A DNA stretch of 64,000 nucleotides, taken from positions 1 through 64,000 of the forward strand of contig NW_017265134.1 of the NCBI RefSeq assembly GCF_001638985.1, written 5' to 3'. A program made the position numbers and the translations under genes. Below are positions 49,101-59,281 of this stretch, piece after piece. Below the pieces are notes generated by a model. It saw only the letters and a list, made by a program, of their open reading frames with translations, was not told the origin of the DNA and did not search any database. Position 1 is the first letter of the stretch, and every line of letters starts with the position of its first letter. Source of the stretch: Phycomyces blakesleeanus NRRL 1555(-) (taxonomy: Eukaryota; Mucoromycota; Mucoromycetes; Mucorales; Phycomycetaceae).

Positions 49101-49215
49101 CAGCATTCTCCCAGTGCATAGAATCTGCTATCCAGTTGCAGTAGGCAAGCACCTTGGTCTAGAAGGCGAAGTTCAGATGTGTGTAGTTCCTTTGCCACAA
49201 AAAATATATATTTAG
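46184..49215 (+). pseudogene. E3 Plavaka/Tnp2-like transposase with four in-frame TGA codons
   Basis: Exons 46184-46325, 46395-46478, 46559-46675 and 46739-49215, phase-1 GT-AG introns. Exon 1 has ECKCSKC and TLRRH, the zinc-binding start shared with E2. Exons 2-3 are acidic. The core has DWFQPFDG, LVGLMPGPKEAKTSEIN, VACDIPAARKTCGF, IDPMHNLYLG and SFERCNGILKN (Cys where E1 and E2 have Tyr), then PVHR...VVPLPQK. The large exon stays in one frame over its full length but has TGA at 46951, 47665, 47773 and 48493. There is no TAA, TAG or frameshift. By alignment the first two stand for Arg/Lys and the third for Trp. Confidence 0.88.
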
Positions 49216-49422
49216 ATTCAAATACAAAAATAAAACACATATAAAAAAGAAAAATTAATTAATACAGACTAATATATATAGCTGCACGTTTATTTTTTAT
49301 TATTTCTATAAATTTTTGTTTGTACTTGGCATGCTATACATGCATCTGTATACATCATGCTAATCCGTAAACATAAACAAGTAGAAAAAAGACTCTAAAA
49401 TAGTTGGCAAGAAAAAAATGAT

Positions 49423-50695
49423 TTATTTTGAAAAGCACCAATCTGGTAAAGTGACTGCCAAATTCTTGGGAATGCTCACTTCTTTCTCATAAGGGATGCG
49501 CTTTTTCAAGCTTTCTGAATTTTTCTTCAAACGGATAACAGTAAGTTCATCAATAGTACTAATAAACGTCTGGAGCTGGTTTAAAGAATAAATAGTATTA
49601 ATAAAGTATTATTATTTTCTTTAAAACATAAATAGATGTTTAACATTACCTCATCAGTTCTCCAGCTGGGACGATATGCCCGCACTTTGTTATCTCCATC
49701 CGACTTGCCATCAGACATCACGTCAATAGAAAGAATATTTCCGCAATCACATCGATTCATGCCCTCATGAATAGCCTCTGTGTATGTCTGGTACGTGATA
49801 ATACAACGGTCAAGAAGCTACCAAAGAGTATTGTATTAAAACATTAAATCAATAGTAAATTAACTTTATTTTAAAACTTATGGTCTTCTTTCTGTTGCAT
49901 CTTCTTCCAGCTTTATTTCTAGCCATAATCTTCTCTGCTGAGGTCCGGAAGACTCGCACTTGATTTTGGTAGTGATTCTTTATTATATTCATAATGACAC
50001 TCTTTGACACATTTGTGCAACATCTTTGAGGTCTCAGGTACTTGAAGAGAGCCAGTGCAAGTGTCTTGTTGTACTTGTCGCCATACGTGCCAGTCATTGA
50101 CCATGCTGATCTATTATTATTCTCAGTAACTTTGAGCAGGTCTGTGCTAACAAAGTTCGGTTTCTTGATGTAACTATTGATAAGTTGCTATAAAAACAGT
50201 ATTAGATATATTAATCAGTAATGTTATTATTATCAATTTACTTACAGAAATCAAGGGATGATGTTTCACTCCAAGGTCAAGATCATCATCCATGGAAGAA
50301 GAAGAATCCACTGGTACAGCAGAAGGCATCACGGAATTTTGGCTGGTCATTGCCTTTTTTATTTCAGCATTTTCAGTCATGAGCTGAAGGACCGAGTTCT
50401 TCAAAAATTCATTTGTCTTGTTGGACAAATCCAGGCCATTCTTCAAATGAGTTATTGCATCAGTCACTCCTTTTGCATTTTCTTGCAAGGATTGCATCGA
50501 CACATTGTTGGCTGCCAACAAGGTAAGGACGTGATCCATTGGGGTCACAGCGACTTGAACTTCAGGGGCTGTGTCAACTGCTACTTCTGGAGTTGGTGTA
50601 TCAATTGGAGCAATAACACCTGCAATTGTGCTATTAAGAACAGCATTCATGCGTAGGTTGGGTCGGCGGGGAGCAGTAGGAATACGCTTTGTCAT
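49423..50695 (-). pseudogene. E3 accessory protein gene, four exons, mutated splice donor
   Basis: Minus-strand exons 50246-50695, 49882-50187, 49650-49817 and 49423-49575 would give 358 aa. Exon 1 has a likely coiled coil (NGLDLSNKTNEFLKNSVLQLMTENAEIKKAM). Exon 2 is 306 nt, exactly as in E1, and basic. Exon 3 has VMSDGKSDGD and RPSWRTDE, matching E1 MSDGESAD and RPGWRSDE. Exon 4 aligns with the E1 terminal exon (TLIKLVDE versus TFISTIDE). The donor after exon 2 is ATAAGT instead of GTAAGT, so intron 2 is unlikely to be spliced; reading through hits a stop after about 15 codons. The gene converges on the transposase gene, 207 bp apart. Confidence 0.78.
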
Positions 50696-51099
50696 TTTCT
50701 GTTAATAAAATAAATATTAATAATTTTCAACTAATATTGTACAATTCACTACATTTGTTATATCATATTTAAAATTCACATACTAGTAAAGAGGATAAGC
50801 AGTGCAGATTAACTCTCTACCTTTCATTTGATATTTAAGCACATCTCCCAACCACTTGATCCACATTTAGACAACTTCTTTTCTAACTCAATGAGGCACA
50901 AAGTAGTATTTCAAGATGACGGTAGTCATCTTCTTTTGGAGTATTACTTTTTACAGCCCGCATTTTGTCAGGGTCAAACTGGATTTTAAGACAAGTCTTT
51001 TTTTTTCCTTTTTTTTTCTTTTAACAACATTTATTATTGATATTTTCTTTGTTTCTCTTTTGCTTATGTTTTTACAATTTCACTTATAATTTTTTCTTT

Positions 51100-51660
51100 C
51101 TTTTATAGTTCAATACCAAATATGTGTCTCTTTGTTTGGCTATACTCTGTCTGATATATCAAGGTAAGATATCATTCTCTTACAGATCTTTGTTACTCAA
51201 TCATATTGCTTGTCTAGCCATTGCTACTCATTTCCATTGAGTCTCATCATCTCTTAATTGAACATGATGGTAAGTTTTTTTCTTAAAAAAATTCAAATTA
51301 TTCTTTTGTCTTCCTCATAGATATATATTTATTTTTATTATGATTTATTAGTTATGTCTAATATTATGCATGAAGACGTATAATCAGTAATATTTGGTAA
51401 GTTAACTACAATATATTTAATAAATACGCCTTTACTACGCACAATATTAATAATTATTCATTTTTAGAATGTATCTCTGTTCAAAGACTACTGGTATTGT
51501 CTTGATAATTCTGAAGAACATGTTTATATCAAGTTTATGTCAAGTCTTCTCCGCCTTGTAAGTATTTATGAAGAAATTTCAATTTAAATCATTTACTAAT
51601 TATTCTTTTCTATTAATCATTTTTTAATAGCATTCCCGCTCTTAAAGTATGTATTCCATG
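51100..51660 (+). other. E3 intron-rich unit without a reading frame
   Basis: GT-AG introns at 51164-51217, 51270-51351 (or ending at 51320), 51397-51466 and 51558-51630 separate exons of 45-91 nt. No frame continues across the exons. It diverges from the accessory gene and runs toward the right terminus, as in E1 and E2. The 91-nt exon at 51467-51557 resembles the 93-nt exon of E2 in length and position, though I see little sequence identity. Probably a spliced non-coding transcript; unproven. 50696-51099 is AT-rich with nothing else recognised. Confidence 0.5.
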
Positions 51661-51914
51661 TCTACTCCCGGAAGGCTTTAAATTATATATAGCGAGCAAG
51701 AAGTATTAGCGATTATAATAGCTATAGTATCAAAACTGTCGCGAAATTAGGATTTTTATCTAGAAAAGATTTTCCTATCAAATAAAACAAAATTGAACAA
51801 AAAATGTATAACCCAATGTTTTTCCAAAAAATAAATAAATAAAAGTAAAATAAATAAACAAACCAAAGAGGCTTGTTTATAAAAATCTACCCATGCTTTG
51901 TTTCTCTTTTCCAT

Positions 51915-52011
51915 TGTAAAAAAACCTAGTTTCATTGCTTTTGTGTGTATAAAAAACCTAGTTTCATCACTTTGAGCATGTATAAAAAACCTACAATCAT
52001 CTCTTTGATAG
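51915..52011. repeat. E3 subterminal tandem repeats
   Basis: Three units of 31-33 bp containing TGTATAAAAAACCTA and TCATC.CTTTG (starts 51915, 51946 and 51979), with a weaker fourth upstream near 51873. A minus-strand 166-codon frame over this region is a by-product of the repeats. They are likely transposase or accessory-protein sites by analogy with other CACTA ends. Confidence 0.6.
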
Positions 52012-52322
52012 TTTTTAAAGCATTTCTGCAGCCAATAAAAAAACCCGGTAAAAATAATAATATGGGACGCTAGCTCTTTATAGACCTCAAAATATAACAC
52101 ATAAAGAGGTAGACTCGATAGGAGTAAAGCGTAACTACAATATTTATTCAGTTTCCATAGTTTGCGGACTGACAATCGTTCTACATTGGGTTTTCGTGTA
52201 CCCGTTGTTATAATGATACGCATCAGCACCATAGATGATATTGTACCATTGCTCAAAATGATATATCACAAAAATTGTGATGATATCGGCTCAATCATCT
52301 ACATTTTTGGTACATTTGATCC

Positions 52323-52349
52323 AGATGAAATTACCCTATTTTTCCAGTG
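52323..52349 (-). repeat. E3 right TIR (27 bp)
   Basis: Perfect inverse of 45602-45628, followed by the TSD TAT and resumed LINE C ORF2. Confidence 0.93.
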
Positions 52350-52951
52350 TATGTTCTTGGATAGAAAAGAGATCTCTATCAGTTGTAAATGCAGATCTTA
52401 CACCGTGCATACCAACATATATTTCTTTCCGCAACAACTATGAAATCAGCAGTATTATTGACCTTTTTATAACTAATATGCCACTCATCAATCCTTCTCT
52501 TCATATTGCTACTGACTTGTCCCTTGGATCAGATCATCGCCTTTTATTACTTTCCTTTACCTATGACCTACAGCACTCTACCAATATGCCACCACTATTA
52601 CGCAAGACATGGAACCTCTCACGCCTCAATGAACCTGATGTCCATGCTCTTTATGCTCATATCTTCACTCAAAACTCAACCTCCCTCCTTTCCACCTTGC
52701 AAGAAATTGTACAGAATCTACCACTCACTAGACCCAACATTGATGCTATCACTGATGAGTTCAATTCACTCATTTATGACTCATTAAATAGCTCAATTGG
52801 ACATTGACTCTCTCGCCCAAAGCATTGGAAATCCTTCTGGAATGTAGCTTTGCAAACAGCAGCAAATCGTCGTAACCAATGTTACAAAAAATGGCGCCTA
52901 GCAATAGGTATTGACAAAGTTGTTTGGTGGACTAAACACAAGCATGCACAG

Positions 52952-53582
52952 TGTTGTGGGGAGAAAATAAAGCAAAATATAATATAGACGAAAGAATTCG
53001 TGAGAACTTGTGTAGGTTGTTTATTTCAAAAGAAAAGTAAAGAAATATAAAATTCGATTGTCTTTCTACACGGAACTATCTACTGATATTTATATGTTTT
53101 TCTAATTTGTAATTCAGTGTGTGCTTAAGTAATCTTTATCACGATGAGTCATCTTCCAGGAGTATTGTTCTTCTGGAAAGATCCGGAAAGACCAATTGAT
53201 ATGATACTTCTCCAGTCAGATCAGTCCAAGAGTTTTGGTAAAGAAGAGCATTTATGCTATTGGTAATATTTTAGTATTCCGACCCAGATACTCGGGTAAT
53301 GTTTCATAATATTAGATAGTTGTAGTTGTAGTCTCTCAATTAAGTATTTGTATAATAAAAGAAATATGTAGATGAAATATAATGATGCCATATATATAAT
53401 GTATATGTATTTGTATATCCCATGTCATGGTGATAATAATAAATAATCAATTATGTGTATGATGATCTGTGTATTAGATAATATCATAAAGGGAGATCCG
53501 TTTGACTGGAATAGCTGAGGATATTATTTTATCCTTCAGTCTTACTCTCAGATTCAGCAGTAATCAATACTCATTCACAACA
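52952..53582 (-). repeat. Chromovirus 3' LTR
   Basis: 631 bp, with TGTTGTG and CACAACA at its two ends, identical by eye to 58651-59281. 53583-53765 between this LTR and the pol stop is untranslated. Confidence 0.95.
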
Positions 53583-53765
53583 TTATCCTCCACCAGATTC
53601 AACAATACCTTTTGTTGATTCGGCAATAAAACATTTCATTTACTATTTCATTGTCTGGCCAATTGCTTATTTTATTATAGTCAATCATGCACATAATTTT
53701 TGTACTTTATGGAGATCTACACTGTAAACTCAGCTTTGTGGATTACGTGTTCATTTTTTGTTATT

Positions 53766-56700
53766 TTAATTTTTTGTTGCTCTTCTTTTGTGTAATCTTT
53801 CTTCTCTACTCAAAGTGGTAGGAAGTGTTCTTTTCTTGTGCTCATCGTTATTGTTACTTTTACCATTTAGTCTTGAAGTGTGAACTATTTTCTTTTTTGA
53901 GGATGCACTTTTGTTAATCAAGTCTTCAGCTCTCTCATTCTCTAAACGTTCCAACTCTCTAACTTTCTTCCAATATTTTTGTACAATTGTGGAATCGGTA
54001 AAGTCTTCAGCCTTTTGCCATGTATTAGTGCGTTCGCCATAGCCAGCCCATTTGACCAAATATTCTCGTTGACCAGCAGTACCACGATGATCTCGAATGT
54101 CTTCAACTTCGTAGAGCTCATTCTCAATTGTTGATTCATCGATGGTGACCATCTTGAGTTCTGAGGGTGTATAATTTCGGTGTAACAATTCACCTTGCTC
54201 ATCCTTTAACTCATACGATCCTCCTTTATTCTTTCGAACCACTGTATATGGACCTTCATAAATAGGTGCCAATTTATTTGATCGATGTGGTAATCTGACC
54301 ATAACGTGTGTTCCTTTGGGGATGTCGATTAGGATATTTTTGTGATCATATTTCTTTTTTAATTCCTCATTAATCCTTAACACACGTTCGTTAATGGCAG
54401 GGAATATAATATTTTCCATATGATCAATCTGCTTCTCTAGCTCATCAATTGTAACTGTGGCTTTTGGAAGAGAGTATTTATCTTTGTCACCATACTCATC
54501 AGGCACATTGACTCTGCGAGCATACATTAATGAAAACGGCGCACTTAGTGTTTTTTGAGGAATATGTCTATTGATACACAGCTGAACAATCGGTAGATAG
54601 TGACACCAGTCATTGCTGTTCGCTCTCATCATTTTACGTACAGTATTCTCTGCAATTTTTACACTGGCTTCGGCAATACCATTTCCTTGTGGGTGATATG
54701 CTGTCGAATATCTTCGATCAATCCCAAGCTCTTTAGATAGGCTTGACATTAAAGAGTTTCTAAATTCCAGACCATTGTCACTTTGCATTACTTTGGGAAA
54801 ACCATAATCTCCAAAAATCTTTATCAATGCTTTAGCTATTGTTGTTGAGTTCTTGTTTGGCAGTGGTCTCAAGATAATGTACTTGGAGCATACATCAACC
54901 AGAACTAACATGTACGTGTGTCCATCCTCTGATACAGGGAATTCACCGCATAAGTCAATTGCAATATGATCAAATGGTCGGAATGCTACAACATTAGTCA
55001 ATGGGTGATAGCCTTTCTTGCTAATATTGTGCTTCTGACATTCAGGGCAAGAACGAATAATCTCTTTAGCCTCTTCATATATATTAGTCCAGTGTAAGCC
55101 TTGTGAATGAAGATCATTCACTATAGCTTGACTTCCAAAGTGACCAAACGAATGTGCTTCTTTTAGTAAGCCATTACGCTTTTCTTCAGGAGGTGACATA
55201 TAGTCGGACGACTCTGAAGCATTTTCGACGAGTTGCGTTGCAAGTACATTTAGCACTCTGTCTTTACTATATTTTTTCTTTTGAACAATAACTCTGTTTT
55301 TAGCTTGAAAGTCATTTGTTCTGATTTTTCTCAATCCATCATCCTCCACCAGCTTGTCACTATCCTCTGGAGGATACAAGCGGCTTAGCAAATCAGGTAG
55401 TTTATTCAACAAACCAGGAATATGGACCACTTTAAAATCAAAGTCAAGGAGTGTCTCAATCCAGCCAATCATCATCGGATTAGCGATTTTTTGAGTGTGG
55501 AGATAAATGAGTGCTCGATGATCAGTAAAAATTGTGAACTGTCGGCCCCACAGAAATGGACGGAATTTTTCAAGCGCCAAAACGACTGCATATAATTCTC
55601 TTTTAGTTGTGCTCCATCGTCGCTGCGATGGGCTTAAGGAAGTTGATACAAAGCTGATATATTTATCACGCCCTTGTTCATCTCGCTGAAACAATAAGCA
55701 AGCTGCTCCATAAAGGGATGCATCTGTGGCCACATACATTTCACGTGACATATCTGCGTAATGAAGAATTAAATCTTGGTGCAATATGTCTTTTAGTGCT
55801 TTAAAGCTTTTCGTCTGCTCATCTGTCCATTGACCAGACACATTCTTGGCATGACTCAAACGTGAAATAGGCTCAGCTACCTTCGAAATCATAGGAATAT
55901 AATCTCTGAAGTAATTGATCAAACCCATGAATTGCTGAATCTGTTTCGCAGTTGTAGGAATAGGCCATTTGTCAACATTTGTCAACTTTCGCTTATCAAC
56001 CTTGGTGCCTGTCTCATTGACGACAAAACCAAGCAATCTCACTGAATGTTGAAACCAGACACACTTTTCCGAGTTCAGAATCAACTTCGCGGATGACAAT
56101 TTTTCAATAACTAATTTTACGTCTTTGACATGCTGTTCAAATGTTTCACTGGCAACAATACAATCATCAACAAAATTCTGTACACAGTCAATCTTATCAA
56201 ATAAAGTAGCCATGACATGTTGAAATTGTGAAGTAAGCATCTTCAAGCCAAAACAGCCTTTAATAAAGCTATACTGTTGCCCATCTAAGTGAGTGAATGT
56301 CAGTTTGTGTACATCCTCAGGTGCAACTTTGAAACGATGATACGCATTGGATAAGTCGAGTGTGGTAAAGAATTTCTTTCCACTTAAGTTTTGAAATATT
56401 GTTTGAATTTTTGGAATTGGATAATTGAATGTGGGAGGTAGGATCTGATTTAACAATCGCACATCTAAACACACTCTATGACTGACAATCTCACCAGCTT
56501 TGTTTCTCTTTGGAACAAGCAACATTGGACTGTTGAAGGAAGTGTTGGTCTTGGACTTGACAATAGTTCCTGTCTCAAGCCATTCTTTTACTTGCTTGTC
56601 AAGTGTTGGTCTTAGAGCGTGCGGTATAGGATACTGCCGTCTGTAAGCCGTCGCACCTTCCTTAGTAGGTAAACGAATAATAGATTCTGATAAAGGACAA

Positions 56701-58631
56701 TATGACTCAACGGGAATATTCTTATTTTCCTCCAGTGATGCTTTAATAGAGCTCATAAATTCTGCTCGTTGCTGTGCTGTGCCAGCTGGCGAATTATCAG
56801 GTTCAAACTTTTTCTCTTTATCAATATTTAGATTTTCATAAATGGCGGCATAGTCTTTTGCATTATCTGAATGGACATATTCTCCTTCGATATCATATGC
56901 AACATTAATTAATCCAATATTCATCTTTGCCAAAATATCTCTTCCAAGGAGGATATCAAAATTAAAACCCGTATTAAACTCTAACACCTCTGGTGCATGC
57001 TTAAAGGTAATGCCATTTATATATTTAAAATTTAAAGGATCAGTTTTTCCTAATCTCTTTGTACTACTATTCTTAGACAGAAAATTAAAGGAACCAATTG
57101 AAGAATTTATTTTTGTTATTTGTAAATTGTTATTTAAACATTTCAAATTTATAAACGTGCGGGAACTGCCTGTATCGATCATCCCGATTAACTTCTGGTT
57201 CTCTATTATGATTGGAGTTACAAGATTAAACGCATCATTAGCTTTAATTCTTCTCTCAATTCTGTCAAGTAGGTACTTACATTCAAATGATATTTCCTCC
57301 ATGTCTTCATCTATCCTGTCCTGGATCGTCTTGAGCGTCTGCTCAGACTTATCCTTTGCGGGAGACTGGGATACCATGAGAATTGGCTCATTGTTCTTGC
57401 TTTTGCAGACATGACCATGGTAGTAGTTTTCACCACAACGTCTGCAAGGATTGCGACTGTTGGAACTACTGGCTTTGTTCTTGCGGTTGATCAAGGTAAA
57501 ACACTTGCTGGACTCATGGGTCGGGTTTTTTCCATGGTGCGAGCAGAAAAATGTCTTCTCATGCTTGGTTATCTTGTTGGAGTGGTGAAGCTTCTTTCTG
57601 GGATGTTCCTCGTTATTCTTCTCAGGTTGCCCACGGGAACCAGGAATCAATCGGGTCGCCTCAGCATAGAGCCTGTTGTCATCCCCAAGGATGTCTCTGC
57701 CGATCTGCGTGATCTGCTCTACAGTCCAATCACGCTTGGACTCCCCATTGGGACCAGAGCGGGCCATGGTAACTCTTACCAGTGTTTGCACTGATAAGGT
57801 CAGCGAGGCAAGGAAGCGATCAGCGATGCGAGCATCGTCTTTGGGTAAACCAGCATTGTAAACCGCACGGAGGAACTTCTTCGAGTAATCACCGATGGAC
57901 TCAGTGTTCTTCATCATCATTGTAAAGACCTGGTCTGTGAATCGCCGAGACACCAAGCTGGAACCATGTCTTTTGTTGAAGCATGATTTCGCCGCCTTCC
58001 AATCAATACACTTCTTAAGATCCATCTCTACCCATCCGTCATCAGTGTGAGGCAGGCAAAGTGGGAGGAATTTCTTCCAAACTCTCTCGATGTCCAAGGA
58101 AGAAGACTCGATCACATTCTTGAAGGTACGTAGGAAATGTCCAACTGATTCAAAAACCTCTTCATTTGGGAAGGGCTTAATAATACTGGAGGCCAATTGG
58201 AATTTGGGAAGATCTCTTCTGTTGAGAGTCAACCCTCCTTCACGGTCAGCTCTCTCTGTGTTTGTACCAGGAGAGGCAAGCATCTCGCTGCACTTTTCAA
58301 GGCTAGTGATTGCCAATCTTGTGCGCTCGATCCTGCGGAGTGCATCATCAGCTGCTTGCTCATTGTTTGCTACATGAGCAGCGCTGAAGGCCTCGATGTG
58401 GTTGCCCAATTCAGCCTTGAGAACGGCCACACAGGAGGAAGCAGTTGCTACTTCTCTACCAACGGGAGGGGAACCAGAACCAGAAACGGAACCAAAACCA
58501 GGGGCAGCATCCGGAAAGAGGACGGGCTCACTCAAGTCAGAGAATAATTCATCCGCAGACATGGGGGACAAGGTAGCCTCCTCAGGAACAGGGGTCAAAC
58601 CAGCGGGAAACAAGTCAGCAGGAGAGTTCAT
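53766..58631 (-). CDS. Chromovirus Gag-Pol polyprotein, 1621 aa
   Basis: One frame encodes all proteins. Gag occupies roughly 1-420, with a CCHC-like knuckle at about 397-410 (CRRCGENYYHGHVC, with Cx2Cx5Hx3C spacing). Protease is at IDTGSSRTFI (about 484). RT has TTLDLSNAYHRFKV, FGLKMLTSQFQ and NFVDDCIVAS (about 821; Phe replaces the usual Tyr). RNase H has VATDASLYGAA (about 968) and FTDHRALIYLH. Integrase has a zinc region GHFGSQAI...CPECQKHN, DDE residues in AIDLCGEF (about 1226) and QSDNGLEF (about 1284), and Glu in GIAEASV (about 1318). A C-terminal chromodomain lies at about 1505-1560 (YEVEDIRDHRG...YLVKWAGYGERTNTWQKAEDF), expected to guide integration to marked chromatin. The start ATG is only 19 nt after the LTR. 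No defect is seen. Confidence 0.96.
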   Translation of the reverse strand: MNSPADLFPAGLTPVPEEATLSPMSADELFSDLSEPVLFPDAAPGFGSVSGSGSPPVGREVATASSCVAVLKAELGNHIEAFSAAHVANNEQAADDALRRIERTRLAITSLEKCSEMLASPGTNTERADREGGLTLNRRDLPKFQLASSIIKPFPNEEVFESVGHFLRTFKNVIESSSLDIERVWKKFLPLCLPHTDDGWVEMDLKKCIDWKAAKSCFNKRHGSSLVSRRFTDQVFTMMMKNTESIGDYSKKFLRAVYNAGLPKDDARIADRFLASLTLSVQTLVRVTMARSGPNGESKRDWTVEQITQIGRDILGDDNRLYAEATRLIPGSRGQPEKNNEEHPRKKLHHSNKITKHEKTFFCSHHGKNPTHESSKCFTLINRKNKASSSNSRNPCRRCGENYYHGHVCKSKNNEPILMVSQSPAKDKSEQTLKTIQDRIDEDMEEISFECKYLLDRIERRIKANDAFNLVTPIIIENQKLIGMIDTGSSRTFINLKCLNNNLQITKINSSIGSFNFLSKNSSTKRLGKTDPLNFKYINGITFKHAPEVLEFNTGFNFDILLGRDILAKMNIGLINVAYDIEGEYVHSDNAKDYAAIYENLNIDKEKKFEPDNSPAGTAQQRAEFMSSIKASLEENKNIPVESYCPLSESIIRLPTKEGATAYRRQYPIPHALRPTLDKQVKEWLETGTIVKSKTNTSFNSPMLLVPKRNKAGEIVSHRVCLDVRLLNQILPPTFNYPIPKIQTIFQNLSGKKFFTTLDLSNAYHRFKVAPEDVHKLTFTHLDGQQYSFIKGCFGLKMLTSQFQHVMATLFDKIDCVQNFVDDCIVASETFEQHVKDVKLVIEKLSSAKLILNSEKCVWFQHSVRLLGFVVNETGTKVDKRKLTNVDKWPIPTTAKQIQQFMGLINYFRDYIPMISKVAEPISRLSHAKNVSGQWTDEQTKSFKALKDILHQDLILHYADMSREMYVATDASLYGAACLLFQRDEQGRDKYISFVSTSLSPSQRRWSTTKRELYAVVLALEKFRPFLWGRQFTIFTDHRALIYLHTQKIANPMMIGWIETLLDFDFKVVHIPGLLNKLPDLLSRLYPPEDSDKLVEDDGLRKIRTNDFQAKNRVIVQKKKYSKDRVLNVLATQLVENASESSDYMSPPEEKRNGLLKEAHSFGHFGSQAIVNDLHSQGLHWTNIYEEAKEIIRSCPECQKHNISKKGYHPLTNVVAFRPFDHIAIDLCGEFPVSEDGHTYMLVLVDVCSKYIILRPLPNKNSTTIAKALIKIFGDYGFPKVMQSDNGLEFRNSLMSSLSKELGIDRRYSTAYHPQGNGIAEASVKIAENTVRKMMRANSNDWCHYLPIVQLCINRHIPQKTLSAPFSLMYARRVNVPDEYGDKDKYSLPKATVTIDELEKQIDHMENIIFPAINERVLRINEELKKKYDHKNILIDIPKGTHVMVRLPHRSNKLAPIYEGPYTVVRKNKGGSYELKDEQGELLHRNYTPSELKMVTIDESTIENELYEVEDIRDHRGTAGQREYLVKWAGYGERTNTWQKAEDFTDSTIVQKYWKKVRELERLENERAEDLINKSASSKKKIVHTSRLNGKSNNNDEHKKRTLPTTLSREERLHKRRATKN

Positions 58632-58650
58632 TGTAGTTCACGAAAAAAAA

Positions 58651-59281
58651 TGTTGTGGGGAGAAAATAAAGCAAAATATAATATAGACGAAAGAATTCGT
58701 GAGAACTTGTGTAGGTTGTTTATTTCAAAAGAAAAGTAAAGAAATATAAAATTCGATTGTCTTTCTACACGGAACTATCTACTGATATTTATATGTTTTT
58801 CTAATTTGTAATTCAGTGTGTGCTTAAGTAATCTTTATCACGATGAGTCATCTTCCAGGAGTATTGTTCTTCTGGAAAGATCCGGAAAGACCAATTGATA
58901 TGATACTTCTCCAGTCAGATCAGTCCAAGAGTTTTGGTAAAGAAGAGCATTTATGCTATTGGTAATATTTTAGTATTCCGACCCAGATACTCGGGTAATG
59001 TTTCATAATATTAGATAGTTGTAGTTGTAGTCTCTCAATTAAGTATTTGTATAATAAAAGAAATATGTAGATGAAATATAATGATGCCATATATATAATG
59101 TATATGTATTTGTATATCCCATGTCATGGTGATAATAATAAATAATCAATTATGTGTATGATGATCTGTGTATTAGATAATATCATAAAGGGAGATCCGT
59201 TTGACTGGAATAGCTGAGGATATTATTTTATCCTTCAGTCTTACTCTCAGATTCAGCAGTAATCAATACTCATTCACAACA
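58651..59281 (-). repeat. Chromovirus 5' LTR
   Basis: Identical by eye to the other LTR. On the element strand it is followed by 19 nt (eight T then CGTGAACTACA) and the Gag ATG. Confidence 0.95.

Larger units (their letters stand above)
45602..52349. mobile_element. E3: CACTA/Plavaka-like transposon inserted in LINE C
   Basis: 6748 bp with 27-bp perfect TIRs beginning CACTGGAAAAATAGGG and a 3-bp TSD TAT (45599-45601 and 52350-52352). Removing it restores LINE sequence matching copy A. The gene layout matches E1 and E2: transposase (plus), accessory gene (minus), intron-rich unit (plus). The transposase carries four in-frame stops and the accessory gene a lost splice donor, so this copy is non-autonomous at best. 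Confidence 0.94.
52952..59281 (-). mobile_element. Complete chromodomain Ty3/Gypsy retrotransposon (chromovirus)
   Basis: 6330 bp on the minus strand with two 631-bp LTRs that look identical, a 5-bp TSD CACAG (52947-52951 and 59282-59286) and one intact gag-pol frame. Identical LTRs and an open frame mean a recent insertion, later than the LINE C insertion it interrupts. On the element strand the 5' LTR is 58651-59281 and the 3' LTR is 52952-53582. The segment before the 3' LTR (GGTGGAGGATAA on the element strand) is a weak polypurine-tract candidate. I see no tRNA-type primer site starting TGG after the 5' LTR. Confidence 0.95.

Noticed and set aside
51756..52256. 166-codon minus-strand frame near the E3 right end
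   Set aside because: It overlaps the subterminal tandem repeats and runs toward the TIR; its composition follows the repeats and its first ATG is internal.
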